Assembly: GCA_014383605.1 (NCBI GenBank)
Contig: JACNHM010000327.1
Coordinates: forward strand, 1-11,487
From: Chloroflexota bacterium
GTDB lineage: Bacteria; Chloroflexota; Anaerolineae; UBA3071
DNA: 11,487 nucleotides
Reading direction: 5' to 3'
Below are positions 5,514 through 11,487 of the stretch, one piece after another. The position numbers and the translations under genes are program-made. Below the pieces are notes generated by a model. It had not been told where the DNA came from. It saw nothing but the letters and a program-made list of their open reading frames with translations, and ran no database searches. The number at the start of each line of letters is the position of its first letter. The stretch's first letter is position 1.

Positions 5514-7262
5514 CTACCACCCGCTGGCGGCAGAGATGGTGCCCAGGACTTCTTCGCGCTCCCCAGGCGTGGCCCAGCGGGGCTGCGCCCAATCCTCCAG
5601 AATGGTCACCAGCAGCTCCGTGCTGATGTGACGGCCCTCGTAGATGACGTGGCGGGCGATCAGCCCCTGCCGCGCCTCCCACCACATCTGGTCAAAGAAG
5701 AGATTGCCCAGGCCGTAAAGAATGATCCCATCAGAAGTGAATTCCAGCGCCTGCGGCCGGTGCGCCTGCACGCCGGTGACGATGTCCGCCCCGGCGGCGC
5801 TGAGCGCTTCGAAGTCCGCTCGCTGCTTGGGCAGCGGTTCCGTCTGGTAGTCCCCCAGGTCGTTGAACTCGGTGTGCTGGATTTCCACCAGCACCAGGTC
5901 CACGTCTGCCCGCACGGCGGCGATGTCCGCCGTCATGGTCTCCAGATCGAAATAGGCCGAGCCGGGGCTGTCGGCGGTGGCCAGGGCTTCGGGAGGGCCG
6001 AACTCATTGGCCCCCAGGAAGGCCAGCCGATTGGCGTTGTGCGTGATGACAAGCGGCTTGCGGGCCTCTTCATCGTTGGCGCCGCCGCCGTACACGGGCA
6101 GCTCGTGCTCGGCGTAGATCTCCAGCGACTGGAGCATGGCCTCCTGGCCGAAGTCGTTCTGATGGTTGCCCGTCAGGCCGACGATGTCCACCCCCACCTC
6201 TTCCAGCGCGGCCAGATACTCCGGCTTGGAGCAGAGAACGATGTTGTTGAGGGTGGGGTCGGCCAGGCAGCCGGGCACGAGCGGTACCTCGTTGCTGATG
6301 TGCGTGATGTCGGCGGCGGCCAGCTCGGGGCCGATGACGTGGGCCGGATAAGCGTAATCCTCGTAGACTTCCATCTTCCAGGCCGTCATGCGGGACATGG
6401 CCGTCACCCCGGTCATCACCAGCACGGTGAGCTTGTGGGGATCGCGGTTGGTGGCGGGCACGCCCTCCCGCAGATGGGTCAGCAGATCCTCGGCCTGCGC
6501 TTCCGAGCCGTGCAGCCAGACGCGCAGCGTTAGCGGCCAGTCGCTTTGCGCCAACCGGTTGTCCACCGCCGAAAGCCCGTCCAGACGCAGAGCCCTGAGC
6601 CGCGGCTCCAACCGCTCGAAGGGCACGATGGACAGGGCCTGCTCGTCCTGCCAGAGAGCTTCCGTCAGCTCCTCGTCCGGCAGCAGCTCGACGCCCTCCC
6701 CCGGCGGCCCCCAGAGCCCGGCCAGCTCGGCCGCCGTCGCCTCGGTCACCAGCAGGCGGGCGAAGCCACCTGTCCCCGCCCACGTCTGGCGCAGCTCGTC
6801 CAGCGTGACCCCCTCGCGCAGCGTGGGAAAGCGCTGCACAGGCACGTAGATGCACTCGCTGACCAGGCGGGCGTCCGATGCCGGTTTCAGGTCCAGGCGC
6901 AGGTCGGCGACGCCTTCCGCCACGACGACCACGCCCCGCTCCGCAGCCCAGGCCTGGACCGCGTCGGCGATGGGAAGTGGTAAGTCGGCCGCCAGCGCCA
7001 AGCGGATGGCCGGCGTGGGCGTCACCGTGGGAGCGACAGGAGAAGGCGTGGGCAGCGGTGTGGCGACCACAGCAGAGGGGGTCGGTGTTGGCGTGGCCGT
7101 GGGCGGATGGTAGACAACCGTCGGCGGAACAGCGGCGGTCGCCGTTTCGGCGACAGGCGGTGATGGCACGATGACCTGCGGTGCGGGCTGCCGCTGGCAG
7201 GAAAGGACGCCGCAGAGCAGCGCACAGCCACTCAGCAAGAGAACGCTCCGAAACGCAATCAA
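5514..7262 (-). CDS. CapA-family lipoprotein with N-terminal binding-protein-like domain
   Basis: 582 aa, probably lipid-anchored outside the membrane. A short hydrophobic signal (MIAFRSVLLLSGCALLCGVLSC) offers two possible lipobox cysteines: C13 after LSG fits best but leaves a short signal, and C22 after VLS is the alternative. A Pro/Thr/Ser/Ala linker runs from about 30 to 85 (TATPTPTPS-like). Residues about 87-270 resemble a phosphate-type periplasmic-binding fold (YVPVQRFPTLREGVTLDEL, SIVPFERLEPR). Residues about 278-570 are CapA/PgsA-like: MTGVTAMSR in place of GDxMxxR, SNEVPLV, LTGNHQNDFG (363-372), IQHTEFND, GADIVTGVQAHRPQALEF (491-508) and YGLGNLFFDQ. The family is named for capsule polyglutamate synthesis, but substrates are mostly unknown. 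The start is TTG 7262; no ATG or GTG is in frame upstream, and the ribosome site is weak. It sits between the sugar genes and the lysW operon with no clear link to either. Confidence 0.85.
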   Translation of the reverse strand: MIAFRSVLLLSGCALLCGVLSCQRQPAPQVIVPSPPVAETATAAVPPTVVYHPPTATPTPTPSAVVATPLPTPSPVAPTVTPTPAIRLALAADLPLPIADAVQAWAAERGVVVVAEGVADLRLDLKPASDARLVSECIYVPVQRFPTLREGVTLDELRQTWAGTGGFARLLVTEATAAELAGLWGPPGEGVELLPDEELTEALWQDEQALSIVPFERLEPRLRALRLDGLSAVDNRLAQSDWPLTLRVWLHGSEAQAEDLLTHLREGVPATNRDPHKLTVLVMTGVTAMSRMTAWKMEVYEDYAYPAHVIGPELAAADITHISNEVPLVPGCLADPTLNNIVLCSKPEYLAALEEVGVDIVGLTGNHQNDFGQEAMLQSLEIYAEHELPVYGGGANDEEARKPLVITHNANRLAFLGANEFGPPEALATADSPGSAYFDLETMTADIAAVRADVDLVLVEIQHTEFNDLGDYQTEPLPKQRADFEALSAAGADIVTGVQAHRPQALEFTSDGIILYGLGNLFFDQMWWEARQGLIARHVIYEGRHISTELLVTILEDWAQPRWATPGEREEVLGTISAASGW

Positions 7263-7280
7263 CCACCATCTCGCAAAGGT

Positions 7281-7357
7281 GGTTTGAGGTTTGAGGTTTG
7301 AGGTTTGAGGTTTGCTCTTTGAGCTTTGAGCTTTGAGCTTTGGATTTGGAGGTTTTA
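7281..7357. repeat. Heptamer tandem array (GGTTTGA / GCTTTGA) spanning the araB stop and the araB-capA gap
   Basis: Eleven consecutive 7-bp units: GGTTTGA four times, GGTTTGC, TCTTTGA, GCTTTGA twice, GCTTTGG, then two degenerate units ATTTGGA and GGTTTTA. The last three bases of the array are the reverse complement of the araB TAA stop. The other end lies 18 bases before the capA start. Two sequence variants are segregated into left and right blocks, suggesting expansion by slippage of two founders. Confidence 0.93.
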
Positions 7358-9037
7358 TGCTATTCCCAAAACCTCAGCCTTGACGCGCTTCAGCCGCTTC
7401 ATCACGTCATTGGCGCCGCGGCCGAAGTAGTCGTGCAAGATCTTGTACTCAGCGTATAGCTGATCGTACACGGCCTGATTACCGGCAAGAGGCCGGAAGA
7501 CCTCGTCCTTGAGATGGGCCATGTGCTGCGCGGCCTCGAAGATGGTGTCGTAGCCGCCGGCCTCTTGGCCCGCGGCCACGGCCCCGAACATGGCCGAGCC
7601 CAAGGCGCCCGCCTGCTTGGAAGCCGCCACCTTGAACTCCCGCCCGGTGACGTCGGCGTAGATCTGCATCAGCAGCTTGTTGCGCTCCGGCAGGCCGCCC
7701 GTGGCCACGATCTCCTTCACGGCCACGCCGCTCTCCTCGAAGGTCTCGATGATGATGCGCGTGCCGTAAGCAGTGGCCTCGATGAGGGTGCGGTAGATTT
7801 CCTCCGGTTTGGTCAGCAGCGTGGCTCCCAGGAGCATGCCCGTCAGGTCCACGTCCACCAGCACGGAGCGGTTGCCGTTCCACCAATCCAGGGCCAGCAA
7901 GCCGCTCTCGCCTGGCCGCAGGGCGGCGGCCTTTTCCTCCAGCAGTTGATGCAGGTTCAGCCCGCGAGCCAGGGCCTCCTCCTGGTACGCGGCGGGCACG
8001 CAGTGCTCCACGAACCAGGCGAAGTGGTCGCCGACGCAGGATTGCCCGGCCTCGTAGCCGAAGAGGCCGGGGATGATGCCATCCTCGACCACGCCGCACA
8101 TGCCGGGAACGATGTGCTTGGCCTCGCCCAGCACCATGTGGCAGGTGGAGGTGCCCATGATCATCACCATGCGGCCGATCTCGGTGACCGTGGCCGCGGG
8201 CACGGAGACGTGGGCGTCCACGTTGCCGATGGACACCGCCGTGCCCGGCCGCAGCCCCGTCCACTGCGCCGCCTGTTCGGTCAGGCCGCCGGCGCGACCG
8301 CCCAGGGGGTAGATGTCCCGCGAAAGCTTCTCATCCACCACGTGGCGCAGCCGGGGGTCCAGGGCAGCGAAGAAGTCATCCGAGGGGTAGCCCGTCCCCT
8401 TCTCCCAAACGGCCTTGTAGCCCGCCGTGCAGGAGTTGCGCCGCTCCGCCCCCGTCAGTTGCAGCACGATCCAGTCGGCCCCCTCCACGTAGCGGTCAGC
8501 CGCGGCGTAGACTTCCGGAGCCTTGTTCAGCGTCTCCCAGATTTTAGGGAAGAGCCACTCGGAGGAGATTTTGCCACCGTAGCGGGGGAGCCACTCCTCG
8601 CTCCGCTCGGCGGCAATGCGGTTCAGCTCGTTGGCCTCGGGCTGGGCGGCGTGGTGCTTCCAGATCTTGACCCAGGCGTAGGGGTTGTCCCGCCACTCCG
8701 CCTTCAGGCACAGGGGGATGCCCGCCTCGTCAATGGGCAGCATGGTGCAGGCGGTGAAGTCAGTGCCCAGGCCGATGACGTCCTCGTCACTCACGCTCGC
8801 CTCTTGCAACACGGCGGGGATGGTCACCTTGAGGACCTCGATGTAGTCGGCGGGGTTCTGCAGAGCGAAGTCGGGCGGCAGCCAAATGTCGGTGCCCGGC
8901 AATTGCTCGTCAATGACACCGTCGCCGTAGGGATGGACGGCGGTGGCCACCTCCTCGCCCGTGGCCACGTCCACCAGCACAGCGCGGCCCGATTCGGTGC
9001 CAAAGTCAATGCCGATGGCGTATTTCCTCTCAGTCAT
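7355..9037 (-). CDS. araB: Ribulokinase (FGGY family)
   Basis: 560 aa, the usual length for bacterial ribulokinase. It phosphorylates L-ribulose (and often D-ribulose and ribitol) to the 5-phosphate with ATP, in arabinose/pentose catabolism; cytoplasmic. The N-terminal phosphate loop is [15 protein letters not shown] (9-23). Signature segments are [13 protein letters not shown] (89-101), [11 protein letters not shown] (121-131) and [14 protein letters not shown]. The likely catalytic base is Asp274 in GNVDAHV. The second-domain segment is [13 protein letters not shown] (292-304), followed by [16 protein letters not shown]. The start is ATG 9037, with AGGAG 5-6 bases upstream. It follows the other FGGY kinase by 106 bases. 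No araA or araD is in the window, so the pentose route cannot be completed here. The DFTACT and KHHAA motifs separate it well from xylulokinase. Confidence 0.93.
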   Translation of the reverse strand: MTERKYAIGIDFGTESGRAVLVDVATGEEVATAVHPYGDGVIDEQLPGTDIWLPPDFALQNPADYIEVLKVTIPAVLQEASVSDEDVIGLGTDFTACTMLPIDEAGIPLCLKAEWRDNPYAWVKIWKHHAAQPEANELNRIAAERSEEWLPRYGGKISSEWLFPKIWETLNKAPEVYAAADRYVEGADWIVLQLTGAERRNSCTAGYKAVWEKGTGYPSDDFFAALDPRLRHVVDEKLSRDIYPLGGRAGGLTEQAAQWTGLRPGTAVSIGNVDAHVSVPAATVTEIGRMVMIMGTSTCHMVLGEAKHIVPGMCGVVEDGIIPGLFGYEAGQSCVGDHFAWFVEHCVPAAYQEEALARGLNLHQLLEEKAAALRPGESGLLALDWWNGNRSVLVDVDLTGMLLGATLLTKPEEIYRTLIEATAYGTRIIIETFEESGVAVKEIVATGGLPERNKLLMQIYADVTGREFKVAASKQAGALGSAMFGAVAAGQEAGGYDTIFEAAQHMAHLKDEVFRPLAGNQAVYDQLYAEYKILHDYFGRGANDVMKRLKRVKAEVLGIA

Positions 9038-9091
9038 GATAGCTCCTCTCTGTTGTCATGCGGGAGTGTAGTTCGGTTATGTCAAAAGCAC

Positions 9092-9119
9092 GTGATGCGT
9101 GATGCGTGTTGCGTGAATA
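9092..9119. repeat. Heptamer tandem array GTGATGC (four units)
   Basis: GTGATGC twice, then GTGTTGC and GTGAATA, lying in the 106-base gap between the FGGY kinase and araB. No promoter or terminator is evident in the rest of that gap. Confidence 0.8.
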
Positions 9120-9143
9120 TGGCTGCTCGCTGATTCGCTCAGA

Positions 9144-10649
9144 TCACAATTGGTGATTGAGCTCTGCCAAGGTCGGGTAGACCTGGGCGAAGAGTTGGAA
9201 ACTCTCCATGTAACGCTCGTGCAAGGCCAGGTCCGGCTCGTAGGTGCGCCCGATGCGCACCATCTGGGCCAGGGCCTCTTCCATGGAGGAAAACACGCCG
9301 GTGGCCACGCCGGCCAGGATGGCCACGCCCAGGCAGGGCGCTTCGGAGACGGCGACGGCCCGCACCGGCTTGCCGTAGATGTCGGCCTTGGTCTGCAGCC
9401 ACAGCGGAGACTTGGCGCCGCCGCCAAAGGCGCGCAGCTCCCGCACGGCGATGCCGGCCGCCTCCATAGCGTCCACGCTCAGCTTGACCTCATAGCTGAC
9501 GCTGTCCAGCATGGCCTTGATGATCTGCCCTCTGCTGGTGCTCAGGTCCAGGCCCAGAATCGCCCCTTTGGAGTCGGCGTCCATCGAGGGTGTTCCAGCG
9601 CCCACGAAATGCGGCAGGATCAGCACCGGCGACGGCCCCGGCGTGGCCTGCTGCAGGATCAGATCGTAGACGTCCTGGCCGGTTCGCTCCGCCTCCTGTC
9701 GCTCGGCGCCGGCGAAGTTGTCGCGATACCAGCGCAGCAGGGCGCCGCCGGTGGAGGAATAGCCCAGCACCAGGTACATGCCCGGCGCGGTGTGCGGGGC
9801 GATGGGCAGGTTGCTCTGCATGAGCGCCTCGTTCAGCACCAGCCGGGGCGAGGCCACGGCCACGCACTCCACAGTGCCCGTGGAATCCATGGCCACACCC
9901 TCGGCGATGGCGCCGCACCCCAGCGCCCCGCTAGGCTGATCGTGCCCTCCCGTCACCCCCACCGCGCCTGGCGCCAGCCCCAACTCCTCGATGACCGCCG
10001 CCGGGATCTCGCCGATGACCGTGCCCGAAGGCAGCACCTGCGACATCCGCGCCACGTCCAACTGGGCCAGTTCCAGGATTTCCTCGGACCAGGCCAGTCG
10101 CGACACGTCGAAGGCCATGGTGCGGGTGGCCAGGGTGCGGTCCATGGTCGGCGGCAACCCCAGTTGGTGGAAGACGAAATCCTGCATGCACAGGAAGCGG
10201 TGGGCCGCCCTGAACACGTGCGGATCGTTCTGCCGCAGCCACATCAGTTTGTTCACCGTGTACATGGGGTGCAGCGGCATGCCGGTGATGTAGAAGATGC
10301 GCTCTTTGCCCAACCGCTCGCCCCACCAACGGGCCTGCTCGCCAGCGCGGGTGTCAATGGCGGTGATGAAACCGTAGATGGGCCGGCCCTGCGCGTCCAC
10401 CGGCACAACGGATTCGCCGTGCGTGGACACGCTCAGCGCCCGCACCGGATCGGCAGCGACGGCGGCCGTCACCTGGCGGATGACGCCGGCCACCGCCGCC
10501 CAGACCTCGGCCGGGTCCAGCTCCATCCAGCCGGGCTGCGGCTGGTAGAGGCGATACTCGCGGTAGGCCTGAGCAAGCATATCGCCTTCGGGGCTGAAGG
10601 CCACCGCCTTGCAGCCCGTGATGCCGATGTCCAGTCCCAGTAAACTCAT
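9144..10649 (-). CDS. FGGY-family carbohydrate kinase, substrate unknown
   Basis: 501 aa two-domain sugar kinase. The N-terminal ATP-phosphate loop is LLGLDIGITGCKAVAF (3-18). STHGESVVPVDAQGRP (75-90) and AIDTRAGEQ (97-105) form the sugar-side elements. GGHDQPSGALGCG (234-246) holds the likely catalytic base Asp237. MDSTGTVECVA (254-264) and a C-terminal FGGGAKSPLWLQTKADIYGKPV complete the ATP site. It resembles the xylulokinase/gluconokinase branch, but I cannot assign a sugar. Start choice: ATG 10649 (GAGG 5 bases upstream) places LLGLDIG at the usual N-terminal position. A start at 10700 would add 17 unconserved residues and overlap the SEC-C gene. The 26-base gap from the SEC-C stop suggests co-transcription with it and with the aldolase upstream. 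Confidence 0.9.
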   Translation of the reverse strand: MSLLGLDIGITGCKAVAFSPEGDMLAQAYREYRLYQPQPGWMELDPAEVWAAVAGVIRQVTAAVAADPVRALSVSTHGESVVPVDAQGRPIYGFITAIDTRAGEQARWWGERLGKERIFYITGMPLHPMYTVNKLMWLRQNDPHVFRAAHRFLCMQDFVFHQLGLPPTMDRTLATRTMAFDVSRLAWSEEILELAQLDVARMSQVLPSGTVIGEIPAAVIEELGLAPGAVGVTGGHDQPSGALGCGAIAEGVAMDSTGTVECVAVASPRLVLNEALMQSNLPIAPHTAPGMYLVLGYSSTGGALLRWYRDNFAGAERQEAERTGQDVYDLILQQATPGPSPVLILPHFVGAGTPSMDADSKGAILGLDLSTSRGQIIKAMLDSVSYEVKLSVDAMEAAGIAVRELRAFGGGAKSPLWLQTKADIYGKPVRAVAVSEAPCLGVAILAGVATGVFSSMEEALAQMVRIGRTYEPDLALHERYMESFQLFAQVYPTLAELNHQL

Positions 10650-10675
10650 GGCAACCTCGTTGGTGTTTTCGGTGG

Positions 10676-10948
10676 TTATCGTCGTCGTTTCCTCTGGCAA
10701 CAGTGCTTGTACTTCAGACCGCTGCCGCAGGGACAGGGATCGTTACGCCCCACTCTTGCTTCTGCGCTCATCGAGGTTTGAGGATTGAGAAGCCGTTCTA
10801 CGTCAGAGACATCCTCAGTCTTATCCGGTTCTATGCCCACGATGACCTTCCAGCCGTGTCTGTTGCAGACGGAGAGAATCTCTCCAGCCCTATCCTGTGT
10901 CTGAACACGAACCACAGCCGGCCGTTCAGTGGTTCCCAGCTTTGCCAT
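10676..10948 (-). CDS. Small SEC-C zinc-motif protein
   Basis: 90 aa, cytoplasmic. The N-terminal half (about 1-55, [20 protein letters not shown]... ending DVERLLNPQ) is a compact domain of unknown function. The C-terminus is a canonical SEC-C zinc motif, [17 protein letters not shown], with C72, C74, C83 and C84 plus H82, then a basic tail QRKRRR. The arrangement resembles the small SWIM/SEC-C family I remember as PBPRA1643-like; that name is from memory and not checked. SEC-C tails occur on SecA and on many small proteins, where they bind zinc and sometimes ribosomes; the role here is unknown. The start is ATG 10948 with GAGAGGT 7 bases upstream. It is preceded by the second copy of the lysW-type leader element and followed by a sugar kinase, with no obvious functional tie. 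Confidence 0.85.
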   Translation of the reverse strand: MAKLGTTERPAVVRVQTQDRAGEILSVCNRHGWKVIVGIEPDKTEDVSDVERLLNPQTSMSAEARVGRNDPCPCGSGLKYKHCCQRKRRR

Positions 10949-11012
10949 AGCGTTTACCTCTCATCAGTAGATCTGAACTTGCTTCTGCCGGACTTGACAG
11001 TCCACCGCAAGC
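10949..11012 (-). promoter_or_regulatory. SEC-C gene leader element (copy 2 of a shared element)
   Basis: In the RNA sense TTGC..GGTGGAC-TGTCAA-GTCCGGCAGAAGCAAG, a gap, then ACTGATGAGAGGTA, with the ATG 11 bases after CTGATGAG. It aligns with the leader directly before lysW at roughly two thirds of positions. The GGAC/GTCC inner pairing and CTTGC/GCAAG outer pairing are retained, while the loop and several stem positions differ. It fills most of the 94-base gap after the aldolase stop. Confidence 0.6.
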
Positions 11013-11042
11013 TTTCTGGGTTCACGATCATTCCTGCCTTGG

Positions 11043-11487
11043 TCATCCGTTACACTGCCACAGCCGGATGCGGCGGGCGACCTCTTCTCGCATGCGTGCC
11101 TTTCCCTGCTGCAAGACATCGGCCGCTTTGCGCGAGCCCACGGTCTGTTGCACGCTGACCCCGGCAGGGAGCGATGCCATCGCGTCAGCGATGCCGTCCA
11201 GGAACGCCTGCTTCAGCACCGTGCCCACGTTGACCTTGGCCACGCCCAGGGCGATGGCCTGCGCGATTCCCTCTTCGGGGAAACCCGTGCCGCCGTGCAG
11301 GACCAGGGGCACCGGCGCCGCCTGATGGATGGCCTCCAGCCGCGGCCAGTCAATGGCCGCCTTCCCCTCGGTCAAGATATGCACGTTGCCCACGGAGACG
11401 GCCAGAGCGTCCACCCCCGTCTCGCCGACGAAACGGGCCGCCTCCTCGGGGTCAGTGAGACGTCCCACCTCGTCGCCCACCGCGCCC
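11043..11487 (-). CDS. Class II fructose/tagatose-bisphosphate aldolase, C-terminal part (5' end outside window)
   Basis: Zinc-dependent aldolase of the FbaA/GatY/KbaY type, which reversibly cleaves a ketose bisphosphate to glycerone phosphate and an aldehyde phosphate. The 147 visible residues run out of the window without a start. The GTG at 11480 is internal, since the frame continues upstream and the conserved first half is missing. Two zinc histidines are visible in the segments GVDALAVSVGNVHI and VPLVLHGGTGFPEEGI. The phosphate-binding segment GVAKVNVGTVLKQAF follows. The tail VQQTVGSRKAADVLQQGKARMREEVARRI resembles GatY-like members. Whether fructose- or tagatose-bisphosphate, or another phosphorylated sugar, is the substrate cannot be told. 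It lies upstream of the SEC-C gene and two FGGY kinases, which hints at a sugar catabolic unit. Confidence 0.9.
   Translation of the reverse strand, partial: GAVGDEVGRLTDPEEAARFVGETGVDALAVSVGNVHILTEGKAAIDWPRLEAIHQAAPVPLVLHGGTGFPEEGIAQAIALGVAKVNVGTVLKQAFLDGIADAMASLPAGVSVQQTVGSRKAADVLQQGKARMREEVARRIRLWQCNG

Noticed and set aside
10771..10790. AGGTTTG AGGATTG mini-array inside the SEC-C gene
   Set aside because: Only two imperfect units; the encoded LLNP segment looks family-conserved, so chance is the simpler explanation.
1..11487. CRISPR arrays, tRNA/rRNA genes, insertion sequences or phage genes
   Set aside because: No spaced direct repeats of CRISPR type, no cloverleaf or rRNA-like sequence, and no transposase, integrase or phage motif was seen; the repeats present are short unspaced arrays.

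Overview
The window is GC-rich and every gene I can support lies on the minus strand, so transcription runs right to left. I read it as a bacterial chromosome, most likely a Chloroflexota (Anaerolineae/Caldilineae-like) member. The reasons are a LysW amino-group carrier-protein pathway, a CapA-type lipoprotein with a substrate-binding-protein-like N-terminal domain, and several 7-8 bp tandem repeats at gene junctions of a kind I recall from that phylum. Deinococcus-Thermus, which also uses LysW, is the main alternative. The taxonomic call is inference.

Right part (11487 to about 7355), carbohydrate metabolism. In transcription order: the C-terminal half of a class II fructose/tagatose-bisphosphate aldolase; a 90-residue SEC-C zinc-motif protein; an FGGY-family sugar kinase of unknown substrate; and ribulokinase (araB). 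An inferred role is a sugar catabolic unit that phosphorylates ketoses or polyols and cleaves a sugar phosphate. No transporter, isomerase or regulator is in view.

Middle (7262 to 5514): a lipoprotein with a Pro/Thr-rich linker, a periplasmic-binding-like domain and a C-terminal CapA (metallophosphatase-like) domain. It is followed by a 389-base stretch (5125-5513) without a long gene. That stretch is densely regulatory: a near-consensus sigma-70 promoter, an arginine-rich 36-codon leader peptide, mutually exclusive antiterminator and terminator helices, and a hairpin in front of lysW.

Left part (5124 to 1), a LysW-mediated lysine/arginine biosynthesis operon. The order is lysW (54 aa, ending EDWGE), two different LysX-type ATP-grasp ligases, lysY (argC family), lysZ (argB family) and lysJ (argD family, cut by the window edge). 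Genes are tightly packed, with 4-bp GTGA and ATGA stop/start overlaps. LysW carries the substrate amino acid on its C-terminal Glu; a ligase attaches it, LysZ phosphorylates, LysY reduces and LysJ transaminates. The releasing peptidase LysK is not in the window. Two ligases sharing one Z/Y/J set suggest that one operon may make both lysine and ornithine/arginine.

The most notable result is the lysW leader. It looks like a complete ribosome-mediated attenuator read through arginine codons. Second is a leader element of about 60 bases shared by lysW and the distant SEC-C gene. Third is the set of unrelated short tandem repeats at gene borders, some of which supply codons or stop codons to the adjacent genes.
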